64,000 bases of DNA from Chryseobacterium nepalense. GTDB taxonomy: Bacteria > Bacteroidota > Bacteroidia > Flavobacteriales > Weeksellaceae. Shown here one piece after another: positions 18,383-26,403 of the stretch. The stretch is taken from NCBI RefSeq assembly GCF_023195755.1, contig NZ_CP096203.1:3348001-3412000 (forward strand), given 5' to 3'. Both the position numbers and the translations under genes were made by a program. The notes below the pieces were generated by a model. That model made no database searches and was not told the DNA's origin. It was given only the letters and a program-made list of their open reading frames with translations. The stretch's first letter is position 1. The number at the start of each line of letters is the position of its first letter.

Positions 18383-19564
18383 ATGGAAATGCAAAAAGAT
18401 TTTTTTATCTATCAGGCACAAACCACAAAATTTGCAGCAGGATTTGAAGTGGAAAAAGCAGAAGGAAGCTATATTTATGGAACCGATGGAAAAAAGTACC
18501 TGGATTTTGTAGCCGGAGTTTCTGCAAATACACTGGGACACTCCCATCCTAAAATAGTAAATGCCATTAAAGAACAGGCCGAAAAATATCTTCATGTGAT
18601 GGTTTATGGTGAATATGCACAGGAAAAACCGGTCGCTTTATGTAAACTCCTCGCAGAATCAACTCCGGATCCGCTGGAAATTACTTACCTCGTCAACAGT
18701 GGTGCGGAAGCAATAGACGGGAGCCTTAAACTGGCTAAAAGATATACAGGAAGAGAAGAAATTATTTCATTTAAAAATTCGTATCACGGCAACACCCATG
18801 GAGCGCTAAGCGTTTCCGGAAACGAAACGCACAAACGAGAATTTCGTCCGCTGTTACCTATGGTGAGTTTTATTGAATTCAATAATGAAAATGATTTTGA
18901 TAAAATCACGGAAAAAACAGCCTGCGTTATCATGGAAACAATTCAGGGAGCAGCAGGATTTTTAGTTCCTGATCCGGATTATTTAGTAAGATTAAAGAAA
19001 AGATGTGAAGAAGTAGGGGCTTTATTAATTCTTGATGAAATTCAGCCGGGATTTGGGAGAACCGGAAAGCTCTTCTCATTTGAGCATTTCGGGATTGTCC
19101 CGGACATCCTGGTTATGGGAAAAGGAATGGGCGGTGGAGTGCCGGTAGGAGCTTTTATGAGTTCAAAAAAAATCATGGAAACACTGGCGCATTCTCCAAA
19201 GCTTGGTCATATTACCACTTTTGGGGGGAATCCGCTTATTGCAGCGTCGAGCTATGCAACTCTGAAAGAAGTTCTGGAAAGCGGACTGATGAATGAAATT
19301 GATGAAAAGGAAAAATTATATAGAAAACTTCTCGTTCACCCGAAAATTAAAAATATTAACGGAAAAGGCTTAATGCTGGCGGTAAATCTTGGATCTCCAG
19401 AATATACCCTAAATGTTGCCAAAAGATGTATGGAAAAAGGTCTTATTGTTTTCTGGCAGCTGTACAGAAATGAATACCTCAGGATATCACCACCGCTTAC
19501 GATTTCAAAGGAAGAAATCATAGAAGGCTGTAATATTATTATGGATGTTCTGAATGAAAATTAA
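18383..19564 (+). CDS. Class III PLP-dependent aminotransferase (acetylornithine/4-aminobutyrate type)
   Basis: 393 residues from ATG 18383; the -7 box TAGCTTTG at 18357-18364 sits 18 nt upstream and rules out the longer in-frame extension that runs through the orphan terminator. Fold-type I signatures are complete: VNSGAEAIDGSLKLA for phosphate binding, SYHGNTHGALS, LILDEIQPGFGRTG with the PLP-binding Asp, and the Schiff-base Lys247 in MGKGMGGGVP. It transfers an amino group between an omega-amino compound and a 2-oxo acid. The exact donor (ornithine, lysine, 4-aminobutyrate) cannot be told. There are no arginine-pathway neighbours. Confidence 0.85.
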   Translation: MEMQKDFFIYQAQTTKFAAGFEVEKAEGSYIYGTDGKKYLDFVAGVSANTLGHSHPKIVNAIKEQAEKYLHVMVYGEYAQEKPVALCKLLAESTPDPLEITYLVNSGAEAIDGSLKLAKRYTGREEIISFKNSYHGNTHGALSVSGNETHKREFRPLLPMVSFIEFNNENDFDKITEKTACVIMETIQGAAGFLVPDPDYLVRLKKRCEEVGALLILDEIQPGFGRTGKLFSFEHFGIVPDILVMGKGMGGGVPVGAFMSSKKIMETLAHSPKLGHITTFGGNPLIAASSYATLKEVLESGLMNEIDEKEKLYRKLLVHPKIKNINGKGLMLAVNLGSPEYTLNVAKRCMEKGLIVFWQLYRNEYLRISPPLTISKEEIIEGCNIIMDVLNEN

Positions 19565-19575
19565 AAATCAGAAGG

Positions 19576-19598
19576 CATCGAATTTTTTCGATGTTTTT
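19576..19598 (+). terminator. Intrinsic terminator
   Basis: CATCGAA and TTCGATG pair around TTTT and are followed by five T. It ends the aminotransferase gene. Confidence 0.6.
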
Positions 19599-19819
19599 GC
19601 TTTATCAGATTAAAAAATATATTCCGGACAGAGAAAAATGTCGGTCAAAAATGCTTTTGAAAAATCTTATCCGGCGCCCGTATTTATTACAAAAATAAGA
19701 TCATTGAATTATTTAAAATTTCTGACAAATATCATGAAGATTATGTAAAAAAGTAAATACATTTTTGTGTAATAAAAAAATTAATTTATATATTGCGGGA
19801 CGATTAAAACAAAGATTAT

Positions 19820-20206
19820 ATGGCGAAACATAAAGTCCATTACGAATTTCCAATGCATTGTTTATCAGAGATTTTATACGAATATCTGGCGACTGCAGAG
19901 GGGTTGTCTGAATGGTTTGCGGATGAGGTGACAGAGAAAGGGGACGACTTCTATTTTAGCTGGGGAGGCGGCCCTGCCGAAAAGGCGACTTTAATACGAT
20001 ATAAGCCTGAAGGTTTCGTACGTTTCAGATGGGAAGAGGATGAAGGGACGAAGCATTTCTTTGAAATGACAATCACAATCGACGATATTACTGAAGATCT
20101 GGCGCTGAATATTACAGACTTCTGTGAAGAAGGAGACGAAGAAGAAAATGCAATGTATTGGGAAAACCTTATCGAAAACCTTAGAATAAAATTAGGTGCC
20201 GCTTAA
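19820..20206 (+). CDS. START-like (SRPBCC/AHSA1-type) domain protein
   Basis: 128 residues covering a single START-like fold: an N-terminal beta strand, a helix with LYEYLATAEGLSEWFADEV, then strands with FSWGGGPAEKATLIRYKPEGFVRFRWEE, and a long C-terminal helix. This small family is widespread in Bacteroidetes and may bind a hydrophobic ligand; no substrate is known to me. No signal peptide, so cytosolic. A terminator follows, then the degenerate aminotransferase-fold gene 75 bp downstream. Confidence 0.75.
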   Translation: MAKHKVHYEFPMHCLSEILYEYLATAEGLSEWFADEVTEKGDDFYFSWGGGPAEKATLIRYKPEGFVRFRWEEDEGTKHFFEMTITIDDITEDLALNITDFCEEGDEEENAMYWENLIENLRIKLGAA

Positions 20207-20233
20207 ACGTAAGCTGTATTGCAGATAAAACTG

Positions 20234-20261
20234 ATGAACGATTTATCGTTCATTATTTTTT
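20234..20261 (+). terminator. Intrinsic terminator
   Basis: ATGAACGA and TCGTTCAT pair around TTTA and are followed by TATTTTTTT. Confidence 0.8.
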
Positions 20262-20280
20262 TATAATAAATCATAATAAA

Positions 20281-21087
20281 TTGGAAAATCAATATTTTAC
20301 ATCAGGAGAATTGGATGTTAAGAACAGAGCATTTCTATCGGGAGATACAGTGAAGGTTTCATTCTTTGTAAGAGATGCAAAATTAATCATGGATGAAGAA
20401 TGTTATTTCTTTCTGATGGCCTCCATGAGAAAAATGAGAATGAATATTCCGCTATCTTATACCCTGGAATTTTTCCAGTCTGTTTTCAATAAAGAGGTCA
20501 TTGAAAGAGGATTGAAAAACGGGATCATCAATTTTCAGGTATTCCGGAATATGGATGGAATTACCTTATCAAAATCTTCCGTGTCTTATTATTATGAAAT
20601 CGTAGAAATGAACGATGTATTGTCTGTTCACGAAAGGTCGCTGGAACTGGATCTGATCAAGGAAATTAATGTCAATAATAACCTTTTGAGCAATATCCGC
20701 GTTCATAGTCCTGAAAATATTTATGGTGAAATCTATGCGCAGGAGAACGATCTTGACGACGTAATCTTCTTAAATCCGGCAAAAAGAATTGCAAGGGCTG
20801 GAACCGGCAACCTTCTATTTCTGGAAGGTGATGTCATTAAAGTTCCGAAACAGACTGAAGGAGCTTATATTTCGCCTTTAATGGAGAATTTTGTTACCTT
20901 TTTACATAAAAATAATCTTGCGGATATTCAGGAGCATGAAATTATTGCTTTTGAGTCTCAGAAAGCGGAAGAGATTTTATTGATATCGGAAGAAAAAGGA
21001 ATATTTTCAGTTGGTAAAATAAGAAATAAAACTTTTGGGAAAAACCGATTCTTAGAATTAGCAGAGGCCTGGAGAAAAAGTTTTTAA
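20281..21087 (+). CDS. Class IV aminotransferase-fold protein, probably catalytically dead
   Basis: 268 residues, apparently starting at TTG 20281, since the next in-frame ATG is 36 codons in. Residues 159-189 (DDVIFLNPAKRIARAGTGNL and beyond) align without gaps to the PLP-binding part of PabC/branched-chain aminotransferases. The segment that should hold the Schiff-base Lys (137-146, SNIRVHSPEN) has no Lys. The Glu that should contact the pyridine nitrogen corresponds to Arg172. Both changes argue for a pseudoenzyme with a regulatory or ligand-binding role. The alignment to PabC is from memory. A large-loop terminator follows. Confidence 0.7.
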   Translation: MENQYFTSGELDVKNRAFLSGDTVKVSFFVRDAKLIMDEECYFFLMASMRKMRMNIPLSYTLEFFQSVFNKEVIERGLKNGIINFQVFRNMDGITLSKSSVSYYYEIVEMNDVLSVHERSLELDLIKEINVNNNLLSNIRVHSPENIYGEIYAQENDLDDVIFLNPAKRIARAGTGNLLFLEGDVIKVPKQTEGAYISPLMENFVTFLHKNNLADIQEHEIIAFESQKAEEILLISEEKGIFSVGKIRNKTFGKNRFLELAEAWRKSF

Positions 21088-21095
21088 AAATTGAC

Positions 21096-21144
21096 AAACC
21101 CGGTAAACAACAAAAGTTCCAAAAGTCCTTTACCGGGTTTTTAT
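21096..21144 (+). terminator. Intrinsic terminator
   Basis: A 12-bp perfect stem AAACCCGGTAAA/TTTACCGGGTTT with a 21-nt loop is followed by TTTT. The rest of the gap to 21366 shows nothing I can name. Confidence 0.75.
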
Positions 21145-21366
21145 TCTGAATAATCAGAAATTGTATGGTAATAGATATTCATCGGGAATATCAAAGAATT
21201 TTTGTGTGAAAAATGGTGTAGAAAGTAATGATACAGCACGCCGTCTGATTGCTCTCATAAAGGTTAAGTTTTTGGTTAAACAAATAACGGAAATTATTTG
21301 AGAAAATTAGACTAAAAATATCTTAAATATTTGTTAAAGTTAATGTGCTTAAAGCTATAACCGGTT

Positions 21367-21915
21367 TTAATTCAGGGAGATGTCTTCCGGAGAGTTTGCC
21401 CAAAGCAGGTATTCACCGCCAAGATTCTGCATAATAGATTTCCAAAGCGTCTGGTCATTTGGTAAGGTGTAATCCAGATTATAAACATCTACAACAGTCC
21501 ACATTTTACGCTGAATTTCTTCATCAAGCTGCATGGAAGTCCATCCCGAATATCCTGAAAATATTTTAACATCATTGATGCTTAATTCACTATTTAAAAC
21601 AGCGCTGATAATATTTTCAATATCTTCCGTAAGGTAAAAATCCGGGGTAATTTCTATAAAATGTTCTGTTACTTTTTTGCCTTTAACGATAAAAAAAACC
21701 TTATCATTCTCTACAGGGCCGCCATCATAAACTTCAATCTTAAACTCGAACATATCTTTAAACTTGTCGCTCATCTGGCTGTTTTTCTTATTCAGAATTA
21801 AGCCGAATGCGCCCTGCTCATTATGTTCAATGACCAATACTACCGAACGGGAAAAAATATCACCGGAAATATCAGGTGTGGAAATTAATATTTTACCTTT
21901 GTAGGAGTAATTCAT
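21367..21915 (-). CDS. YqgE/AlgH family protein
   Basis: 182 residues from ATG 21915. The frame is open much further upstream, but that extension runs antisense through pdxH and across the promoter, so it is rejected. Family blocks are clear: GKILISTPDISGDIFSRSVV, HNEQGAFGLILNKK, YDGGPVENDKVF and FSGYSGWTSMQLDEEI. The function of YqgE proteins is not firmly established. The -7 element TAAATTTG (21919-21926 on this strand) ends 3 nt before the start. Divergent from pdxH with only 24 bp between the starts. Confidence 0.9.
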   Translation of the reverse strand: MNYSYKGKILISTPDISGDIFSRSVVLVIEHNEQGAFGLILNKKNSQMSDKFKDMFEFKIEVYDGGPVENDKVFFIVKGKKVTEHFIEITPDFYLTEDIENIISAVLNSELSINDVKIFSGYSGWTSMQLDEEIQRKMWTVVDVYNLDYTLPNDQTLWKSIMQNLGGEYLLWANSPEDISLN

Positions 21916-21918
21916 ACT

Positions 21919-21926
21919 CAAATTTA
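21919..21926 (-). promoter_or_regulatory. -7 element 3 nt before the yqgE start
   Basis: Read on the minus strand this is TAAATTTG followed by AGT and the ATG. It occupies the 24-bp space shared with pdxH. Confidence 0.5.
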
Positions 21927-21939
21927 ATAAAAAATATTT

Positions 21940-22584
21940 ATGGAAAACCTGCACGATAAAAGAAAAGTGTACGAGAGATCCCAACTTATTGAAAGTGAGA
22001 TAAAACAAAATCCTATCGAGCAGTTTAGGGATTGGTTTATTGAAGCTTCCGAAAATCCGGCGATCTCGGAAGCTAATGCTATGGCTGTTTCTACAATGGA
22101 GGAAGATGGCTGTCCGCGTACAAGAATGGTTTTGCTTAAAGCATATACTTACGAAGGCTTTATTTTCTACACCAATTACCACAGCAGGAAAGGAAAAGCC
22201 ATTGAAAAAACACATAAAGCATGTCTTCACTTTTTCTGGCCTACACTAGAAAGGCAGATCATAATTAAAGCCAATCTGGAGCGTATCGCTGAGAATCTGA
22301 GCGACGGCTACTTTCATTCACGTCCGAAAGGCAGTCAGCTGGGAGCGGTCGTTTCACCGCAGAGTCAGGAAATTCCGGATAGGGAGTTTCTGGAACGGAA
22401 GTTAGCGGATCTGGAAAAGCAATACGAAAATACTGAGGTTCCGCGGCCTGAAAATTGGGGTGGCTACATTGCAAAACCTTATGAAATAGAATTCTGGCAG
22501 GGAAGACCAAATCGTTTGCACGACAGGATTATTTATGAATTAATTGATGGTCTGGATTGGAAGATTTCACGTTTGGCGCCTTAG
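21940..22584 (+). CDS. pdxH: Pyridoxine/pyridoxamine 5'-phosphate oxidase
   Basis: 214 residues, the usual length. FMN-dependent oxidation of pyridoxine or pyridoxamine 5'-phosphate to pyridoxal 5'-phosphate. Landmarks are RTRMVLLK and FIFYTNYHSRKGKA (FMN contacts), QIIIKANLERI, SDGYFHSRPKGSQLGAVVSPQS and the C-terminal FWQGRPNRLHDRI substrate/FMN motif. Divergent from yqgE. Its stop codon overlaps by a few bases the end of a short frame on the other strand. Confidence 0.95.
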   Translation: MENLHDKRKVYERSQLIESEIKQNPIEQFRDWFIEASENPAISEANAMAVSTMEEDGCPRTRMVLLKAYTYEGFIFYTNYHSRKGKAIEKTHKACLHFFWPTLERQIIIKANLERIAENLSDGYFHSRPKGSQLGAVVSPQSQEIPDREFLERKLADLEKQYENTEVPRPENWGGYIAKPYEIEFWQGRPNRLHDRIIYELIDGLDWKISRLAP

Positions 22585-22685
22585 TTAATTCTTGGAGTAC
22601 CTCTTGGTGAAATGATGGCAGTTAAATCTACCGAAAGTAATGGCTGAGGATTCTCTAAAGCCATATCTTCAATAAAAAACCTCAT
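22581..22685 (-). CDS. Possible small protein, 34 residues
   Basis: On the minus strand a frame begins at ATG 22685 inside the HU terminator hairpin (MRFFIED...), or at an inner ATG at 22664 (27 residues). It runs through LENPQPLLSVDLTAIISPRG to a TAA that overlaps the pdxH stop. The residue mix looks protein-like, but I recognise no family. It has no promoter of its own that I can see and would depend on read-through from the HU gene. It could also be a decayed gene end. Confidence 0.25.
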   Translation of the reverse strand: MRFFIEDMALENPQPLLSVDLTAIISPRGTPRIN

Positions 22686-22699
22686 CGAATGATGAGGTT
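22678..22699. terminator. Bidirectional intrinsic terminator (pdxH / HU)
   Basis: AACCTCATC and GATGAGGTT pair around GAAT. T-rich tracts flank both sides: GATTTTTTTT on the plus strand and TTTTTTATT on the minus strand. It serves the convergent pdxH and HU genes. Confidence 0.85.
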
Positions 22700-22724
22700 G
22701 ATTTTTTTTAATTAATCTGAATGA

Positions 22725-23015
22725 TTATTTTTTCTTAGCTCCAGAAACTGCATTTGATAAATCAGCTCCCGCCTTGAACTTAGCAACTTTTTTAGCAGCA
22801 ATTTTGATTGGCTTTTTAGTAGCAGGGTTAATACCTTGTCTTGCAGCTCTCTCAGCAACTGAGAAAGTACCGAATCCTACTAAAGAAACTTTTCCGTCTT
22901 TTTTCTTTAAAGTAGTCATTACATTGTTGATGAATGATTCTAAAGCAGCTTTAGCTGCAACTTTAGTGATACCTGCATCTTTTGCGATTGCGTCGATTAA
23001 TTCAGACTTGTTCAT
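22725..23015 (-). CDS. HU family DNA-binding protein
   Basis: 96 residues. A nucleoid-associated histone-like protein that bends DNA as a dimer. Family blocks are MNKSELIDAIAKDAGITK for the dimerising helices, VGFGTFSVAERAAR for the saddle, and the DNA-grasping arm ARQGINPATKK; a Lys-rich C-terminus follows. It has its own promoter about 40 bp upstream and a strong terminator. Abundant expression is expected. Confidence 0.95.
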   Translation of the reverse strand: MNKSELIDAIAKDAGITKVAAKAALESFINNVMTTLKKKDGKVSLVGFGTFSVAERAARQGINPATKKPIKIAAKKVAKFKAGADLSNAVSGAKKK

Positions 23016-23051
23016 AATTTTTTTAATATTAAAGTTAGTTCGTTATAATAG

Positions 23052-23081
23052 CAAATATAATACTATTTTCTATATGTGCAA
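23052..23081 (-). promoter_or_regulatory. Promoter of the HU gene
   Basis: On the minus strand a -33 TTG (23079-23081) and a -7 TATATTTG (23052-23059) are separated by 19 bp, a good match to the Bacteroidetes consensus. Confidence 0.7.
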
Positions 23082-23403
23082 TTTTTTTATAAAAAAATAA
23101 GTAATTTTTTCATTTTTAACTTAAATTAGTTAAAATATGATAATTTACGTTTCCACGTAAAATGTACGATACACGTCACTAAAATCATGCCAAATGCTTA
23201 TGTACATTGACTTTATGAAAATTGTGGTATTGGTTTTTGTATTTATTAAATCCTAAATTTTGTGTAAAGTAATAAGACTTTTCATAATTATTTGAAGAAT
23301 TTATAATTAAAAATAATAACTGTTACATTTTAAGGAATTAAATGTCTGTGCCACTGATGGTTTTAAAATCATTCTAAAAAGTCATTTTATTGATTTTTAT
23401 TAA

Positions 23404-23411
23404 TAAATTTG
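23404..23411 (+). promoter_or_regulatory. -7 element 4 nt before panD start
   Basis: TAAATTTG followed by CACT and the panD ATG at 23416, which implies a leaderless or nearly leaderless transcript. Confidence 0.5.
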
Positions 23412-23415
23412 CACT

Positions 23416-23766
23416 ATGTTAATAGAAGTTTTTAAGTCTAAGATTCACAGGGTGAGAGTTACGGCTTCTGACCTTAATTATATCGGCAGTATTACAATAG
23501 ATGAAGACCTTATTGAAGCAGCAGGTCTTGTTGTTGGAGAAAGAGTATATATCGTAAATGTAAATAACGGTGAGCGTTTTGATACTTATGTGATCAAAGG
23601 AAAAAGAAAATCCGGAGAAGTTTGTCTTAACGGGCCGGCTGCCAGAAAAGTACAGAGGGACGATATCATTATCATTATCGCTTATGCACAGATGACTCCT
23701 GAAGAAGCAAGAGATTTTCAGCCAAAAATTGTTTTCCCGGACGAAAAAACAAATCTTTTGACTTAA
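23416..23766 (+). CDS. panD: Aspartate 1-decarboxylase
   Basis: 116 residues. Pyruvoyl enzyme making beta-alanine for pantothenate and CoA. The self-cleavage site is Gly24-Ser25 in [10 protein letters not shown]; Ser25 becomes the pyruvoyl group. Tyr58 (RFDTYVI) and Asn72 (CLNGPAARK) match the conserved catalytic residues of the E. coli enzyme. The flippase-like gene begins 3 bp after the stop, so the two form an operon. Confidence 0.95.
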   Translation: MLIEVFKSKIHRVRVTASDLNYIGSITIDEDLIEAAGLVVGERVYIVNVNNGERFDTYVIKGKRKSGEVCLNGPAARKVQRDDIIIIIAYAQMTPEEARDFQPKIVFPDEKTNLLT

Positions 23767-23769
23767 TCT

Positions 23770-24852
23770 ATGGAGAAAAAAACAAAGAACCCTTTAAAAT
23801 CAATTCTTACAATAGTGATTTCGCTTGCTTTTGCAGGCTTTTTTTTATGGGTTGCCTTAAAAGGATTAGACTTTAAAGTTATACAGAAATCATTGTCTAA
23901 AGCCAATTACTGGTGGGTAGCATTTGCAGCATGCTTCGGAATTGCGGCATACTGGTTCAGGGCAATACGCTGGAACCTGATGCTGGAACCGATGGGATAT
24001 AATATTTCAAACTCCAATTCACTTTGGTCGATTTCTTTCGGATATTTGATGAATCTTACCATCCCGAGAAGTGGAGAAGTGGCCAGGGCAACAGCTTTGT
24101 ACGGTGTTGAAAAAGTTCCTGTTGATCAGTCTTTTGGGACGATTATTCTGGAAAGAGTGGTAGATCTGGTTTGTATGATTATATTTCTGTGTTTAACAGC
24201 TATATTTAAATTCAATACGATTTTATCATTTTATCAATTTGTGATGGAGAAGAAGGACGAAAAAGAAAAATTTGTTCCTAATTTTTTTGAAAGGCAAATG
24301 ATGAAACTTGGAGTAAATGATTTTGATTCTTTTTATTTCTATCTTAAATTAGGTTTAGTCTTATTGATTGTAATTTGTTTGTTACTTTTTTATAAATTTA
24401 AAAAAGAAAAACTGATTAATTTTGGAAAAGGAATTCTTCAAGGTCTAACTTCCATATTCAAACTAAAGCAAAAAGGCAAATTCATTCTTTATACGATAGG
24501 AATCTGGGTTTCCTATTATTTTGCGGCCTACCTTGTGTGTTTTGCATTACCGGAAACTTCGGGTTTTACCTTTGATGACGGATTTCTGATTCTCGTAGTC
24601 GGTACTTTCGGGATGATTATCCCTGCAAGCGGTGGAATCGGAGCTTTTAACCTGGCGATGAAATATGGTTTCATGGCCTTATTTATCTCAATGGGAAAAA
24701 GCGGCGAAGTAGGTGGCGAAGTAGGATTAACTTATTCTTTCATTTCATTGCCGTTGCAGATTTTCATTATGCTCATAATGGGATTAATTTCTATTCTGAT
24801 GCTGGCAAAAGCACGAAATGCGGTTGTTGCGGAAAAAAAGTTCGCGGAATAA
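23770..24852 (+). CDS. Lysylphosphatidylglycerol synthase TM-like / UPF0104 membrane protein
   Basis: 360 residues with about eight transmembrane helices. Family landmarks are the helix pair near the N-terminus (ILTIVISLAFAGFFLWVALKG), WWVAFAACFGIAAYWFRAIRW, the conserved NLTIPRSGEVARA loop and the PASGGIGAFNLA loop. It corresponds to the membrane part of MprF-like proteins, without the soluble aminoacyl-transfer domain. A role in lipid flipping is an inference from that kinship. It follows panD by 3 bp. No functional link with pantothenate is evident. Confidence 0.82.
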   Translation: MEKKTKNPLKSILTIVISLAFAGFFLWVALKGLDFKVIQKSLSKANYWWVAFAACFGIAAYWFRAIRWNLMLEPMGYNISNSNSLWSISFGYLMNLTIPRSGEVARATALYGVEKVPVDQSFGTIILERVVDLVCMIIFLCLTAIFKFNTILSFYQFVMEKKDEKEKFVPNFFERQMMKLGVNDFDSFYFYLKLGLVLLIVICLLLFYKFKKEKLINFGKGILQGLTSIFKLKQKGKFILYTIGIWVSYYFAAYLVCFALPETSGFTFDDGFLILVVGTFGMIIPASGGIGAFNLAMKYGFMALFISMGKSGEVGGEVGLTYSFISLPLQIFIMLIMGLISILMLAKARNAVVAEKKFAE

Positions 24853-24878
24853 ATTAGTTTAGCTGAATTTAAAATATC

Positions 24879-24906
24879 AATCCGGTCAGAATGATCGGAT
24901 TTTTTA
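24879..24906 (+). terminator. Intrinsic terminator of panD operon
   Basis: AATCCGGTCA and TGATCGGATT pair with one G-T around GAA and are followed by TTTTT. Confidence 0.8.
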
Positions 24907-25034
24907 TGTTTGAATAAAGGCAACTTATTTTTTATAAACTGCAATATACCTATTTTTTTGTCTTAAAATATTTTGGAAAATTCCTAAAACAGCCATAACT
25001 TCGATAACGAATACAATAAGACACATAAATTATT

Positions 25035-25610
25035 ATGGCAATTAATTTACAGAAGGGACAAAGAATTGATTTAGGGTTCACGAAAATGACCATTGGTCTT
25101 GGATGGGATCCCAATGAAGGAATGGGATATGATTTTGACCTTGATGCTTCCGCAATTATGATTGATGCAGACCGAAAACTGGTAAGTGAAGAATATTTTG
25201 TTTTTTATAATAATCTAAACTCTCCCGACGGCGCTCTCACGCATACAGGAGACGATCCGAGTGGTAAAAACAGCGATGGTGATGATGACGAATCCATTAT
25301 CATTGATCTCGAAAAAGTAGATGAGCGGGTTCAGGAAATTCTTTTTGTCGTAACCATAGAAGATTATGAAAGAAGAAAACAGAATTTCGGGCAGGTAAGA
25401 AATTCATACATTAGAATTATTGATAATCTTACCCATCAGGAAATTGCTAAATACGAGCTTGATGAAGACTTTTCTATAGAAACAGGAATAGAGTTCGGAA
25501 GATTGTACAAACGCAGCGGAAACTGGAAGTTCGAAGCTTCCGGAATCGGGTACAGAGCAGATTTAGGCTTTTTCCTCGAAAAATACTACAAAGGACAAAT
25601 TATCAAATAA
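25035..25610 (+). CDS. TerD family protein
   Basis: 191 residues forming a single TerD domain. The opening INLQKGQRIDLG, the acidic calcium-binding loops DFDLDASAIMID and DDPSGKNSDGDDDE, and FGRLYKRSGNWKFEASG near the end are all present. TerD proteins bind Ca2+ and belong to stress and tellurite-related systems. It stands alone here without terZABCEF partners, so tellurite resistance should not be assumed. No signal peptide. Confidence 0.88.
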   Translation: MAINLQKGQRIDLGFTKMTIGLGWDPNEGMGYDFDLDASAIMIDADRKLVSEEYFVFYNNLNSPDGALTHTGDDPSGKNSDGDDDESIIIDLEKVDERVQEILFVVTIEDYERRKQNFGQVRNSYIRIIDNLTHQEIAKYELDEDFSIETGIEFGRLYKRSGNWKFEASGIGYRADLGFFLEKYYKGQIIK

Positions 25611-25618
25611 ACTAAATA

Positions 25619-25645
25619 AGAGGCTTCCGTAAGAAGTCTCTTTTT
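25619..25645 (+). terminator. Intrinsic terminator of terD-like gene
   Basis: AGAGGCTTC and GAAGTCTCT pair with one G-T around a 5-nt loop and are followed by TTTTT. It overlaps the end of the convergent gene. Confidence 0.75.
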
Positions 25646-26249
25646 AAATTATAATAATAGAACCCTTATAAAAATTAGTACAGTCGTAAAGATCAGAAAA
25701 GTATTGATACGTTTCCGGCTGCAGAGTTAGGCCGAATCTTTTTTCTATGTAACCTTTTTCTGCCAGAGCATAGAGAACTTTGTGATCCTGCTTTAGAAAA
25801 TCAAATAAATATTTTTCGTCACTATTTGCCATTCCGGTAAAAAAAATACCGTAGATCAGAAAATGAGCGAAGCTTTCGGAATTCATGATGAAAGAAAATC
25901 TGTGATCTAAATAATTCTCATAATCCTCTAATATTTTAGAAAAATTTTCAATGCATAATGGGTTTGAAATATCATAGAAAACATCTATTCCGTGAATGAA
26001 AAGCTGGGCTTTCATCTCTTCAGGATCCGAATGATAGCGGGATTCAAACCAGTTGAATATGCATATAAATTCTTCCTTTGAAAGACTTTCTACATTATCT
26101 GCTGTTTTTCTTTTAATGATTTCAAGACTTGCTTCTTTATCGTCTTCCATGAACGGAAGCATGCTTTTTTCTTCACTGCAGAGTTTATTGTAAAGATTGA
26201 TCTTGGCGCTGACAGGATTGGTCTTAATGAAATAGAGTTTGTCTTTCAT
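25644..26249 (-). CDS. Hypothetical protein
   Basis: 201 residues, cytosolic, mostly alpha-helical by composition, rich in aromatic and acidic residues (for example FNWFESRYHSDPEE and LIYGIFFTGMANSDEKYL). I do not recognise a family or motif. It is convergent with the TerD gene and lies downstream of the M3 peptidase gene on the same strand. A terminator separates it from that gene, so it is probably transcribed alone. Confidence 0.55.
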   Translation of the reverse strand: MKDKLYFIKTNPVSAKINLYNKLCSEEKSMLPFMEDDKEASLEIIKRKTADNVESLSKEEFICIFNWFESRYHSDPEEMKAQLFIHGIDVFYDISNPLCIENFSKILEDYENYLDHRFSFIMNSESFAHFLIYGIFFTGMANSDEKYLFDFLKQDHKVLYALAEKGYIEKRFGLTLQPETYQYFSDLYDCTNFYKGSIIII

Positions 26250-26359
26250 AATGCTATGTAATCCCTTGTTTATTTGGTGTTTTGAGTACTAAAGGTAGTG
26301 AAAAAATGCCAATAATTTATGTCATCAAAATTTCTTTGTCAAAACTTTGTTTAATATAA

Positions 26360-26395
26360 ATAAAAAACCATTAAGCTTATGGTGCTTAATGGTTT
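26360..26395 (-). terminator. Intrinsic terminator of the M3 peptidase gene
   Basis: On the minus strand a 12-bp perfect stem AAACCATTAAGC/GCTTAATGGTTT with a 7-nt loop runs into TTTTTTA. Confidence 0.85.
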
Positions 26396-26403
26396 AAAAT
26401 ATT

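Larger units (their letters stand above)
23016..23415. other. 400-bp intergenic region between HU and panD
   Basis: Very AT-rich with no protein gene visible. It holds the HU promoter (23052-23081, minus), an 18-bp palindrome TTTACGTTTCCACGTAAA at 23144-23161, and the panD -7 box (23404-23411). I see nothing else. Confidence 0.6.

Noticed and set aside
19638..19748. 36-codon frame before the START-like gene
   Set aside because: No promoter, low-complexity AT-rich coding, no recognisable motif; likely chance.
21916..22230. Long N-terminal extension of the YqgE frame
   Set aside because: It runs antisense through pdxH and across the promoter; the family start at 21915 is clear.
23144..23161. 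Palindrome TTTACGTTTCCACGTAAA as an operator
   Set aside because: It is about 60 bp upstream of the HU promoter and 240 bp from panD, with no matching copy noticed elsewhere in the window; too little to support a call.
25035..25610. Tellurite resistance function for the TerD protein
   Set aside because: Only one TerD gene is present without the ter operon, so the family name does not show the phenotype.
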